Shown here in pieces: positions 1-9,515 of a stretch of DNA of 64,000 nucleotides; the stretch's first letter is position 1; each line of letters starts with the position of its first letter. A program made the position numbers and the translations under genes. The notes under the pieces were generated by a model. It was not told the DNA's origin. It searched no databases and saw nothing but the letters and a program-made list of their open reading frames with translations. Source of the stretch: Eledone cirrhosa (taxonomy: Eukaryota; Mollusca; Cephalopoda; Octopoda; Eledonidae); NCBI GenBank assembly GCA_964016885.1, contig OZ024740.1:301898126-301962125 (forward strand), in the 5' to 3' direction.

Positions 1-268
1 TGATGAATCTAGCATGTTAAACGAACTGATATTATACAGATGTATGAAATTGACATGTGAAAACTGCTATAGAGTACGTTAGATATAGTGTTAAGGTGTT
101 AAGGTGGGGTCAAGATTTATGATAAATCTTGACCCCAAGTACATTTTAGTGGTCACTGTTATATCTCCGCTACCTTAATACTATATCTAACGTACCCTAT
201 AGCAGTTTTCACATGTCAACTTCATACATCTGTATAATATCAGTTCGTTTAACATGCTAGATTCATCA
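1..268. repeat. Long imperfect palindrome (hairpin element)
   Basis: Bases 1-98 read as the reverse complement of about 169-268 with few mismatches. The centre holds a second, perfect inverted repeat at 106-136 around base 121. The whole unit could fold into one ~130-bp hairpin. No coding capacity is seen. The left arm starts at the window edge, so the element may extend upstream. Most likely a foldback or MITE-type non-autonomous element; no target-site duplication can be tested because the left flank is missing. Confidence 0.75.
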
Positions 269-349
269 TTATACTCTATTTCTTACTTATATTGATGTTA
301 TTATTTTAACTATTCACTATCTAGTTATTTTATTTTATTATTGATATTA

Positions 350-560
350 TTGTTCTGGTTTCATACCACTCCTGTATAAAAGCCTTGCCTTGTGTATATT
401 CTTCACTTTCGCGTGCTCCAATGAAAACGACTGGTTATAAACAAAGTATGGGAGATCGATTGACGCAAAATCAGACGGGTAGCGAACTCTAGACCCACCA
501 TATCGAAGAAACAGTTGTCAGTAATGTGAATAAAGCATTATTGTATAGCGAACCATGTCA
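350..560 (+). other. Possible LTR-like promoter/polyA fragment
   Basis: A TATA-box-like GTATAAAAG at 374-382 is followed about 150 bp later by an AATAAA signal at 529-534, with higher GC than the surroundings. That spacing is what a solo LTR (U3-R) would show. No primer-binding site, terminal TG..CA pair or duplicate was found, so this is only a suggestion. Confidence 0.25.
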
Positions 561-740
561 CTCTTTTTTCTTGAATTATTATTACTCCAAGTATAAACTA
601 CATAGAAATCACCGTGAACTCGCAGCATCACTATGGAAACGTCTTGAGTCAAACTAAGCTACACGTTAATACGATCTACTACACGGAGTACTCTAACTGG
701 ACTACATCTAAGTGGACTGCCTATAACGATAACCTGTTAT

Positions 741-797
741 CCTGTATATATATACACACACACCTTTTTATATATTTATATATATATAAATATATAT

Positions 798-875
<78 letters not shown>
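741..875. repeat. (TA)n microsatellite
   Basis: Almost pure TA dinucleotides, with a CA patch and interrupted TATA at the left end. It directly abuts the outer end of the PLE-1 tail at 871. Confidence 0.97.
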
Positions 876-879
<4 letters not shown>

Positions 880-1155
880 AATAAATTAAAAGGTGGTTAA
901 ATATGTTCCATATATTTTATTATGCGCATTTCGAAAATAACATCATCCTTGGACATATATTGCGTTCTCATCAGATAAAAATAAGGTACCATGATATGAG
1001 GCCTAAAAACACTTGTGAGCAAGAAAGTATCCAATCAACATATGACAAAAATATAAGAGAAGATAAAAAATAGGAAAAATGAAGAAAAGGAAAGAAGAAG
1101 GAAAAAGGAAAACGAAATAGAAGAGAGGAAAAAAGAAAGAAAGAAGGGGGAGAGA
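871..1155 (-). repeat. PLE-1 tail (pLTR), 3' copy
   Basis: Reads on the minus strand as the continuation of the PLE-1 coding direction. It is the reverse complement of 2908-3192. It contains a hammerhead core (915-980) about 45 bp from the (TA)n junction. Confidence 0.8.
915..980 (-). ncRNA. Hammerhead ribozyme-like motif in the PLE-1 tail
   Basis: Minus-strand order: stem I 5' strand UUUUAU, core CUGAUGA, a long stem II region, GAAA, a tiny stem III (AUG/CAU around a CG loop), cleavage base A, then stem I 3' strand AUAAAA. The six stem I pairs are perfect. Core nucleotides match the family's CUGANGA and GAAA. Stem II pairs at its base (GAA with UUC) and is then irregular. Hammerheads are established in Penelope-like elements; activity here is inferred from the fold only. 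Confidence 0.65.
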
Positions 1156-1159
1156 GAAA

Positions 1160-1950
1160 TAGAAAGAGAGAGAGAGAGAGAGAGAGAGATACTTTTGATC
1201 GGGAACGCTATACAAAATGAAAAAACAGCTGTGAATAACGGCTAAAAAAAATAATAAAAAGGAAGAAATAAAGAAATAAATTGATGACGTGAATGAGTTA
1301 ATATTACAAATATTAGATGTGTAGAATATAGAATCTGGGTATATTATTTAATATTGAGTTTGAATACTAAAAATTGGATTAAGAAGTGTAAAAATGTATT
1401 AATAAAATAAAATAAAATAAAATAAAATAAAATAAAATAAAATAAAATGAAATGAAATAAAATTAAAATAAAATTAAAAATAATTATAATAATCATAAAA
1501 AAAGGTTTTTTAAAAATAAAATAAAATAAAATAAGGTAGACTCGAATAAAAAATAAAAATAAGAATAGTCTATCTATGTCAAAATTAAAAATTACTATTA
1601 AAAATGTATATATGTGGGGTATAGTATTTAATTATTATTTTAAATCAACAAGTAAATAAAGGAAATTGCTAGAAAGGTTATAAACGTAGAAAGACATATG
1701 ACGTCATAGATTGTTTACAAAATCTACGAAGGTTTGAACGAAAAAATTTACGTCAATAGAGAAAGAAGGTGAAAGGCTTATAAAATGCAAAGAAAAGAGG
1801 ATTAATACATTGTAGAATATAATGAAATAGGTGAGACAAAATGTGTGAAAAGATATATGTATAAAAATATATGTGTAGAAAAAAAAATAACCGTTATTCG
1901 TAGAATAAATTATAGCACATTAGCTGTATACTTTGTGAAAGGTCTTAAAA
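1160..1950. other. AT/A-rich spacer inside PLE-1
   Basis: A (GA)n run near 1160-1190 and an (AAAAT)n pentanucleotide run at about 1397-1447, then A-rich sequence without recognisable coding. Probably 3' untranslated sequence of PLE-1 plus later simple-repeat growth. Confidence 0.6.
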
Positions 1951-1953
1951 GAT

Positions 1954-2810
1954 TTATGAATACAGAGCAAATAAATCCGTACGTCTATTTATTAAAGTGT
2001 TGAAATTCGAGATAATGGTAAATTTTTCAGCTAGACATAAATTACAAACCCTAGATATGTAAGCATTGGAGTAAGGTACAGCGTTGCAAATTTTACGCCA
2101 AGAGATTTCGTAATTAATGTTTTTGTATTTTAAGGACCAAATAAGTTCTGAGAGTGCGGTGATGGTCATTTTAAGTGGATATTTAAATGTAGAAGAATGG
2201 TTATAGAGCCTAGCTTTAAAAGAAGTAGAAGTAGAGCCATTGTAGGTATATGTATTGGTACTATTTACCACTTTACATTCTTATATTAGGTTTTTATCGA
2301 GAGAGAAATTACTAAGAGGAAAATTAGTTCTAATAGGGCAGTTGCATTTACGATTAAGATTATTAACATAGTTATTTACCAGTGGCCCAGGATTATTTAT
2401 AATAGGAACAGAGGTGGTGGAATTAGCTAAAGTAGGTGCTAAAGTTTCCTGATTTACATTACTATTTGAAGCAGTCCTCAAAGATACGTTTGACGTCGTA
2501 TTTATATTTATGTTATTTTGCCTAGAGTTTACATTGATGTCGGGCCTTAGAGAGTTATTATTATGACTCTCATGGTTGGATGCATATGAGTTATTATTTA
2601 ATATTTTAGAATTATGTCATGAGATAATTTTAGAAATGTTGGAAGTTGTGGAATATGAGAATTTAATGGTATGCTTATTAAATATGTGAAGGGCGGGAGC
2701 TGTTATCTAAAGCCCTAAAAAATAATTTAGGGATATTACTAATAAGTGAAAGAGGGAAGGGAGCGTTGTACCAAAGGATATTTTTATATCTCGGACTCCT
2801 CTTTGCTTAT
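1954..2810 (-). pseudogene. PLE-1 polyprotein C-terminus (RT tail plus GIY-YIG endonuclease), degenerate
   Basis: The minus strand first encodes a stretch resembling the region after the PLE reverse-transcriptase palm (IFNKHTIKFSYS, roughly 2660-2700). Then comes a Cys segment (RKCNCPIR, 2281-2481), and finally a GIY-YIG nuclease region with FKARLYNHSSTF, ELIWSLKYKNINYEISW and CNLCLAEKF (1954-2271). These are typical of Penelope-family endonuclease C-termini. Stops separate the blocks, and the GIY and YIG strands are degraded (TYTYNG). The RT catalytic core is absent. The product would nick target DNA during retrotransposition in an intact copy; this one cannot. Confidence 0.8.
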
Positions 2811-2907
2811 AACTGGCTACATTACTATAAGTTCTGCCAAGATTAGTTTCCTTAGTGTATTTAATTTTGTCTGCATATCCAGCCCTAGATAACGTATTAT
2901 TACTCTT

Positions 2908-3192
2908 TCTGTCTGCTTCTTCTTTCTTTCTTTTTTCCTCTATTTCCTTTCTATTTCTTGTTCTTTTTCCTTCTTCTTTCCTTTTCTATATTTTTCCTAT
3001 TTTTTCTCTTCTCTTATATTTTTGTCATATGTTGACTGGACACTTTCTTGCTCACAAGTGTTTTTAGGCCTCATATCATGTTCCCTTAATTTATCTGATG
3101 AGAACACATTTTTGTCCCAGGATGATGTTGTTTTCGAAATGCGCATAACATTTATGGAACTTTTTTAACCATCTATTAATTTCTTTATATAT
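2908..3192 (+). repeat. PLE-1 tail (pLTR), inverted 5' copy
   Basis: Reverse complement of 871-1155. It lies head-to-head with the PLE-1 coding remnant, so its own sense strand is plus. Polypyrimidine at its start, hammerhead core near its end. Confidence 0.8.
3089..3153 (+). ncRNA. Hammerhead-like motif in the inverted PLE-1 tail
   Basis: CUGAUGA (3095-3101) and GAAA (3136-3139) are intact, and stem III AUG/CAU with a CG loop is identical to the 915-980 copy. Stem II pairs GAACAC with GUUUUC with one mismatch. Stem I is weaker than in the other copy because of substitutions. Confidence 0.55.
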
Positions 3193-3287
3193 ACTACAGT
3201 TCTACCAACTGCCGAATGCTACTTATCTGATATAAGCATAGTTTTATTGTTCTACAATATTACTCACCTCCTACATTATATATATAT

Positions 3288-3300
3288 ATGTATATATATA

Positions 3301-3371
<71 letters not shown>
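3288..3371. repeat. (TA)n microsatellite
   Basis: Pure TA run directly abutting the end of the PLE-2 tail. Confidence 0.97.
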
Positions 3372-3375
<4 letters not shown>

Positions 3376-3700
3376 GTGGTTACACAACAGTTAGTTCACC
3401 ATACCGAGAACAATTGTTTCACATTAGCGGATCCTCAGCTCGTAATGGACAAGGTTATACGGAACAGGAAGGACAACCGTACGAACACGCATGCGCAGAA
3501 ATCACTTCACACAGGCAATACTAAATTGTGTGCGAGAGGTGTAAGGGAGATAACAGCGAAAGTCCGAAACTTTCTAGTTGATGAGAAAATAAGGATGTTG
3601 TTGTAATTCAATCCGGACATTTGTAGTTATGTAAGAGGTGTTTCCAGACGTGTAGACAACGCGTGAATCATTCATTTCTCGTGTTTAGGCAATCACTATT
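3372..3700 (-). repeat. PLE-2 3' tail (pLTR)
   Basis: Sequence shared with 4974-5252 (same orientation) and with 5253-5565 (opposite). The outer end abuts (TA)n. It contains the hammerhead core at 3405-3442. Confidence 0.85.
3405..3442 (-). ncRNA. Hammerhead-like motif, PLE-2 3' tail
   Basis: Minus strand: stem I CGAG, core CUGAGGA (3432-3438), a short stem II region, GAAAC, stem III AC/GU with an AAUU loop, cleavage base U, then CUCG closing stem I with four perfect pairs. Stem II is short and imperfect. Confidence 0.55.
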
Positions 3701-3832
3701 GCGTAATTTCTTTAGAATATTTATTCGTTCATCAATAGATAGTCCACACGACGGATTGCCCCTTGCGTATGGCTTGGACCTAGTGATGGCTTTCCATTGA
3801 GTGTATTAGTCTATACATGAGTCCTTGAGGGA

Positions 3833-4971
3833 TCATACTTGGTTCGCAAGTTTCGTGGATGAACGTCTGTCCGAGTACCTAAAGGTAGACTGGTGGTTCA
3901 GGAAGCGTTCCTTAAATCTGCCCTCCGCCATACCCACATTTGATTTGACCTCCTGTGGTTGATTTGGTCGGTTGGAAGTGGCCACAGCTTTAAAACTACA
4001 GCGGATGTGTTGCATTGCTGTTGAAGGGGACAAGCTTCAAGCTTACGGCAAGAGCACCCTGGTACGGGTGTTGCTCTTAGGGCTGTTGGTGATTTGGGCC
4101 TCCATGTTCTTAGCGCAGGAGTATCCTAGTTTTACTTTGTGTCGGTTAAAAATGGAGCGGTATTTATGACCTATGGGAAAGTCTCTATCTAACAGGGCTA
4201 GAAACGTGTTGCCTACATTGGTTTTAACGTTGAGTGAGAAGGGAAGAGAGAACCAGATAGTTTGTCTATTGTTAAGCTTTCTTTTCTTATTGCTGTTGTT
4301 GTTCGTGGGAGAGTAAGTGATAGGTTGCGAGAAGCCGCTGTTAGCTAACGCCGTGTTATAGTAGGGTGCCGCCCTGTCAAAGATAGACTTATTAGAGGAG
4401 AGGTTTGAGATTCTAGTACTGATATTATTTACGAAGTTTCTAAAAACAGTGGGAGGGTGGCATGAGTCCTTCTGAATGTAATTGAGTTTTTCGTTTAGCT
4501 TATGGCAGGGTCTGTAGGTGTGTGTGCGAAGGTCTAAATTAATGTCTAAGAAATCTACGCTAGAGAGGTTGGTAGCTACTGTTATCCAAAGTCCTAACTC
4601 GTTGAAGGTAGAAGCTAAGTCTTTTTTCATACCGGTCGAGGTCGTCACCACATTTATGGCTCGATAAGGTCAGTCCATCGTCGAGGTATATTCCGGTGTG
4701 GAAGTCCGGGAATCTAACACGTAATATGTCTAAAATAAATAGGCAAATCAAGTCGCATACGTCAGCACTGTCAAACGATCCCATGGGGACGTCGAATAGG
4801 ACTGAAGTTGTTGAAGAGCAGGGTTTTCCGGCAGAGAGCGATGATTTCCCTGTCTAAACCATCGACGGTAGTGTAAGTGGTAGCAAACTCCAACGCTTTG
4901 TTTCAACAGGGTCTCTGAGATCGAGGGGTAAAAATCAATAATGTCAAACTGTGTGAACTTCGCTTTTTTGT
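3833..4971 (-). pseudogene. PLE-2 reverse transcriptase / GIY-YIG endonuclease, 5'-truncated and frameshifted
   Basis: The minus strand opens with RT motif A, FDIIDFYPSIS (about 4916-4948). It continues, after frame changes, with GSFDSADVCDL and the catalytic YLDD box in GIYLDDGL (4560-4784; family usual is Y-x-DD). Next is a 202-residue stretch (4043-4651) with VDFLDINLDLRTHTYRPC, SNKSIFDRAAPYYNTAL, FSLPFSLNVKTNVG and IFNRHKVKLGYSC, all characteristic of the Penelope RT C-terminal region. GIY-YIG follows as NVGMAEGRFKERFLNHQSTF (3833-4033). Sequence before motif A is missing and replaced by a tail copy. Intact relatives copy their RNA onto nicked DNA. Close in type to PLE-1. Confidence 0.88.
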
Positions 4972-4973
4972 TT

Positions 4974-5252
4974 CACCTTAGTAGATCCTCAGCTCGTAAT
5001 GGACATGGTTATACGGAAGCGGGAGGAAAACCGTACGAACGCGCATGCGCAGAAACGATCACTTCACACAGGCAATAGCGTGAGAGAGCTGTAAGGGAGA
5101 TAACTGCGAAAGTCCGAAAGTTTCTAGTTGATAAGAAAATTAGGATGTTGTAATTCAATCCGGAGCAATGTAGTCATATAAGAGGTGTTTCCAGGCCTGT
5201 GGACAAAGTGTGAAGAATTCATTTCTCGTGTTTAGGAAATCACTGTTGCGTA
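4974..5252 (-). repeat. PLE-2 partial tail, direct copy fused to truncated RT
   Basis: Same orientation as 3372-3700. Reading the minus strand, the tail runs through CUGAGGA and GAAAC and switches to RT sequence a few bases later, at about 4970. The junction therefore falls at the place where the hammerhead would cut. Confidence 0.8.
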
Positions 5253-5565
5253 AGCTTCACACGTTGTCCGCACGTCTGGAAACACTTCTTACATAATAAC
5301 AAAGCTCCGGATTGAATTACAACATCCTAATTTTCTTATCAACTAGAAACTTTCGGACTTTCGAAGTTATCTCCCGTACACATCTCGCACGCAATTCAGT
5401 ATTGCCTGTGTGAAGTGATCCTTTATGCGCATGCGCGTACGTACGGTTGTCCTTCCTGTTCCGTATAACCATGTCCATTACGAGCTGAGGATCCGCTAAG
5501 GTGAAACAATTGTTCTCGGTATGGTGAACTAACTGTTGTATAACCACTTCTACCTAACTCGCCCC
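5253..5565 (+). repeat. PLE-2 inverted tail copy
   Basis: Reverse complement of the other PLE-2 tails, abutting the direct copy tail-to-tail at about 5253. Confidence 0.85.
5481..5518 (+). ncRNA. Hammerhead-like motif, PLE-2 inverted tail
   Basis: CGAG, CUGAGGA (5485-5491), a short UCC/GGU stem II, GAAAC (5503-5507), stem III AC/GU with an AAUU loop, cleavage base U, and CUCG (5515-5518) pairing with CGAG. Confidence 0.55.
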
Positions 5566-5632
5566 ATGGACTGAGTGCTCTACCACTACGGATATTACCT
5601 TCCAGTGTTCTACCACTATATATATATATATA
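5566..5632. other. Short tRNA-like head fragment and (TA)n
   Basis: On the minus strand a TAGTGGTAGAGCACT string resembles a tRNA A box, but no B box or cloverleaf follows. It is followed by a short (TA)n run at 5617-5633. Probably the head of a truncated SINE. Confidence 0.35.
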
Positions 5633-6511
5633 TATTCATTAGTTAAGCAAAACAAGACCACAAATTTCACAAGGAAGACATTATTAAAAGATTGTCAACA
5701 TATTTTAGTTTGATGTAAGGAATGTAGAGAATAATAATAACAATATTAATAATAAAAATGTGCGTTTACAATTGTTTCGCTATTCCATATAATATTTATG
5801 GATCAAATGACAATATATCATTATTGATCTGGTTCAGTTGAAAATAATTAACATAGTTAAAGACAGAGCGGCTCATCGGAACTTCAAAGGAATATGAATT
5901 AAAATAAGGAAAGAATGTTACATAATGTAATGTTCCATATATTGGTATTTCACTATGGTGTCCTGGGTGTATCAATTGTTTGCCATAATCAAGCAGTATT
6001 CTTCTGTCGAGGCTGCATTGTGTGAGATCTGCCTATGGGTAACAAGATAGCCGCAAATGGACATATTTACCTTACTAATTAGAGGGTGGTCTCAGGGGAA
6101 GTAACTCCTCGAGAGATTAGAAATTGTGGGTAGTTTATAGTTAAGTGCTAATTTTAAAATTTTAATTGAGAAACTATGTAAGTTAGTTATAGCTATTTAA
6201 CTTATTAGCTGCATTACATTATGTAACATTCTTTCCTTATTTTAATTTATATTCCTTTAAAGTTCCGATGACACGCTCTCTCTTTAACTATGTTAATTAT
6301 TTTCAACTGAACCAGATAAATAATGATATATAGTCATTTGATCCAGAAATATTATATGGAGTAGCGAAACAATTGTAAATGGACATTATTATTATTAATA
6401 TTATTATTCTTATTCTCTACATTCCTTACATCAAACTAAAATATGTTGACAATCTTTTAATAATGTCTTCCTTGTGAAAGTTGTGGTCTTGTTTTCCTTA
6501 GCTAATGAATA
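5633..6511. mobile_element. Non-autonomous element with ~300-bp terminal inverted repeats
   Basis: Bases 5633-5932 are the imperfect reverse complement of 6212-6511. The arms begin TTCATTAG and end CTAATGAA and are flanked by TA on both sides, compatible with a TA target duplication. The 280-bp centre (5933-6211) has no open frame of note. Long arms and no transposase fit a foldback or MITE-type DNA transposon; the family is not recognised. Confidence 0.8.
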
Positions 6512-6689
6512 TTTCCAGCTCTGTGCGCCTAACTTCTGCATGAACCCAGCCACCTAGCTCCTTTCCACTGCATATTGCACATACAGCACATGCCTTTACG
6601 CTTTGGCCTCTAACTATTTCACCAATCTCTCCTCTACTATCTCCTCTCCTATCTCCATCTCTCTCTTTAAGATTGGTTACACTTGAACT

Positions 6690-6690
6690 G

Positions 6691-6757
<67 letters not shown>
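6690..6757. repeat. (TA)n microsatellite
   Basis: TA run left of an 80-bp island that recurs at 51 kb. Confidence 0.95.
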
Positions 6758-6759
<2 letters not shown>

Positions 6760-6838
6760 CGAAGGAAATGTGGTAAGGAACCAGGTGGACCATAACGCAC
6801 CAAAGTACTCAATACTTAGGGTAGTAGAGTGGGTAGTT

Positions 6839-6840
<2 letters not shown>
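6758..6840. repeat. 80-bp island between two (TA)n tracts, dispersed repeat
   Basis: This sequence (starting AACGAAGGAAATGTGG, ending GTGGGTAGTTCC) recurs in reverse complement at 51201-51283, also beside (TA)n. No coding or tRNA-like signal. It looks like a short retroelement end or a repeat that carries its own microsatellite. Confidence 0.75.
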
Positions 6841-6918
<78 letters not shown>

Positions 6919-6930
6919 TATATATATATA
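6841..6930. repeat. (TA)n microsatellite
   Basis: Pure TA with one TAAA interruption near 6915. Confidence 0.95.
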
Positions 6931-7309
6931 CTTTAGAGTAAAGCATGTCCAGAGAATTATTTGATAATATATATACATCATCACTACTCCCAATCAGCAT
7001 AATTAACCACTCAAAAAAATCAATTAGACCAGGCTATAAGAATAAAAGGCATCTATGAAGAAACAGTAAATAAATACGCCACAGCGGCGTCTTCGCGTCC
7101 AACCGCTATAGAATATTTACCCAGCATTTCAACAGCACGTGGAATTTAATTAAATATACGGCCAACCAAACATAATTAGGTAAAATTAAAGGTAGAAATG
7201 CTTAGATACATACCAGGATTAAATCACTAAATTACGACCCATGGGTTTCGCTCACTTTTGGGATAAATCTCGAGTTTTAGAGCTCTTCAGTGGACACACA
7301 CGCTAGTAC

Positions 7310-7310
<1 letters not shown>
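6931..7310. other. Unassigned stretch
   Basis: AT-rich, with a slightly GC-richer core at 7078-7145. No repeat family, coding similarity or RNA gene is recognised. Confidence 0.5.

Positions 7311-7378
<68 letters not shown>
7311..7378. repeat. (TA)n microsatellite
   Basis: Pure TA run that abuts the outer end of the inverted PLE-3 tail. Confidence 0.97.
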
Positions 7379-7381
<3 letters not shown>

Positions 7382-8697
7382 AGGAAGTTATAGTTCACTT
7401 GAAGCATTGTGTAATGAGGTATTAACGTTTGAATTTGTAATGCCAAAACAATGTAGGTATGGACATAGAATAAAGAATGCAAATGCAAAAATATTGTTGA
7501 TAATTAGTCTTTTACCTTAGATTTATTTAAATGTCCTTAATTTTGGAGATAATATCTCTTCTTCGGAGGGAAGTAAAGTGGTTAAACAAATGTTCTAAAT
7601 AGCTTGCCTAGTCATGCTGACAGGAAATGGTATAGAGTATCTGTTCTGTCTCTAATGTCAAAGAGTTAAGGTTAGGTGGATAAAGAGTAGTCTCCCTTTA
7701 AAAGGTTTTTTTTTGTACATGTCTGTTTACGTGTGTGGGAGAATGCGTGAATGTGTAAGTATGTGTGTTTGAGTGGGTGTGAGTGTGAGTGTGAGAAGAT
7801 GTCTATACGTACATGTGGGGGATAGATGTTCACTCGTGTTAGAACTGGTCTTTGTGTGTGTATGTGTGTGTGAGAGAGAGAATAAGTGGAGGTGTAAGCG
7901 CGTGTGTGCGTGTGTGCGTGCGTGTGTGTGTACATGTGTGTGGGAGGGGGTGTAAGTATGGGGCAAGATGCTTTATCGGGTTATAAATTGTGTGTTGAGT
8001 TGAAGTCTGTTATTGATTGGTGGTTGTGTTTTGTCTATAATTAGTGCTTCCTTAATTCGAAGATTGCCGAGGTTTCTTTCCTTAGTTCCTATCCTAACTG
8101 TTATGGTTTTGTCGGTGTTTTTGCATTTCACTAGGTGTTTCTTAAATGAGGAAGCGTTAGTATAGAGGTGTTCTTTTATTATTATGTGGAGTGGTCTGGT
8201 GGTGCTACCTACGTAGAAGTTTCTGCATTTGTCGCACTCTAGTCTCTATACTACGTAAGTCTGGTGGCATAGGTCTGTGTCGTTGATGGAACAGTTGGCT
8301 AGCCTGCAGCGTTTGTCATGTCTGGTGTGATGTCTTTTGGTTAGCTGTCCGCGTAGAGAAGGTCCTGAGTGGGCCAGTTGGATATCTAGTCCCTCTCGTC
8401 TGATAGCTCTGCGGATGGCTGTTGTTGTTTCGTCACTGAAGTGTGGGAGCTTCAGGAAGCAAGTGTTAGTGCCTCGGGTGTGGTTCCTCTGTTTTTCTGG
8501 CACGGTTTGTGGTGGAATTCGTTCAGTTTAAGTACTTCCAGGAAATGTGTGGTGTGTGTGTCTCGGTCTCTAGCGTCGGTGCATTTGTTCCGTATACCTG
8601 TTAGTTCGTTCCTTATATATCCGAACTTAGCGCCGGCTGGGAGGGCCGATCTGAAATGTACGAATCGGTTCGTAATGGCGGCTTATTTATAGAATAC
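7379..8697 (-). pseudogene. Inverted PLE-3 3' fragment: GIY-YIG endonuclease plus tail
   Basis: On the minus strand, 8246-8503 encodes an 85-residue stretch with FLKLPHFSDETTTAIRRAI and CRLANCSINDTDLCHQ, matching the linker before the nuclease in the main copy. The nuclease itself follows with interruptions (about 8246 down to 8000), then the CA/TG-rich untranslated tail (7700-7970) down to the (TA)n at 7379. It lies head-to-head with the rest of PLE-3. Confidence 0.85.
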
Positions 8698-8937
8698 TAC
8701 CGATTACTCATTTAAGAAACACCTAGTGAAATGCAAAAACACCGACAAAACCATAACAGTTAGGATAGAAACTAAAGAAAGAAACCTCGGCAATCTTAGA
8801 ATTAAGCAAGCACCAATTATAGACAAAACACAACCACCAATCAATAATAGACTAGAACTCAACACCCAATTTATAACTTGATAGAGCATCTAGCCCCATA
8901 CTTACACCCTCCTCCCACACACGCACACATACACACG

Positions 8938-8968
<31 letters not shown>

Positions 8969-9480
8969 GATTACACCTCCACTGATTCTCTCTCACACAC
9001 ACACACATACACACACAAAGACCAGTTCTAACACGACAGAACATCTATCCCCCACATTTGCGTATAGACATATCTTCTCACACTCTCACACACACACATA
9101 CTTACACATTCACGCATTCTCACACACACTTAAACAGACATGTACCAAAAAAAAACCTTTTAAAGGGAGACTACTCTTTATCCACCTAACCTTAACTCTT
9201 TGACATTAGAGATAGAACAGATACTCTATACCATTTCCTATCAGCATGACTTGGCAAGCTATCTAGAACACTGCTTTAACCACTTTACTTCCCTCCGAAG
9301 AAGAGATATTATCTCGAAAATTAAGGACATTTAAATAAATCTAAGGTAAAAGACTAATTGTCAACTATATATTTTGCATTTGCATTCTTTATTCTATGTC
9401 CATACCTACATTGTTTTGGCTTTATAAATTCAAACGTTTATACCTCATTACACAATGCTTCAAGTGAACTATAACTTCCT
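8698..9480 (+). repeat. PLE-3 direct 3' fragment (upstream pLTR)
   Basis: Begins inside the GIY-YIG C-terminus (SFKKHLVKCKNTDKTITV in translation) and runs through the CA-rich tail, matching 11785-12425. In PLE terms it is the upstream pLTR of a partial tandem. A degenerate hammerhead-like string (CCGAAGA, GAGAT/ATCTC hairpin, GAAA) lies at 9296-9325. Confidence 0.85.
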
Positions 9481-9515
9481 CCTTCCCTTTACGCCTGAGC
9501 CAGGCCCAGTTCACA

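Larger units (their letters stand above)
871..3192 (-). mobile_element. PLE-1: decayed Penelope-like element with inverted terminal tails
   Basis: The unit is bounded by two inverted copies of the same ~285-bp tail (871-1155 and 2908-3192). Between them the minus strand keeps a decayed RT C-terminus and GIY-YIG domain. In Penelope-like elements, terminal repeats (pLTRs) in direct or inverted order are a known feature. The polypurine stretch at 1060-1190 mirrors the polypyrimidine stretch at 2908-2990. Both tails end beside a (TA)n tract and carry a hammerhead-like core. The RT catalytic core is missing, so this is a dead 3'-end copy. Confidence 0.8.
3372..5570 (-). mobile_element. PLE-2: Penelope-like element with direct and inverted tail copies
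   Basis: Minus-strand order from right to left: an inverted tail (5253-5565), a direct tail copy (4974-5252), a 5'-truncated reverse transcriptase plus GIY-YIG body (3833-4971), and the 3' tail (3372-3700). The three tails share the same ~300-bp sequence, including an AACATCCT...CGGATTGAATTACAAC-type block and a hammerhead core. Partial tandem copies plus inverted tails are typical of PLE insertion complexes. The body begins inside RT motif A, so the copy is dead. Confidence 0.85.

Noticed and set aside
614..877. Tyr-Ile repeat frames over (TA)n tracts here and at many other sites
   Set aside because: Alternating TAT-ATA codons are an artefact of TA microsatellites.
5566..5615. tRNA gene head on the minus strand
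   Set aside because: Only an A-box-like string is seen; there is no B box.
9296..9325. Hammerhead in the PLE-3 tail (also 12346 and, inverted, 7545)
   Set aside because: There is a CCGAAGA string, a GAGAT/ATCTC hairpin and GAAA, but the core U is C and stem III and stem I do not pair convincingly. The other two copies lose the GAAA. At best a relic.
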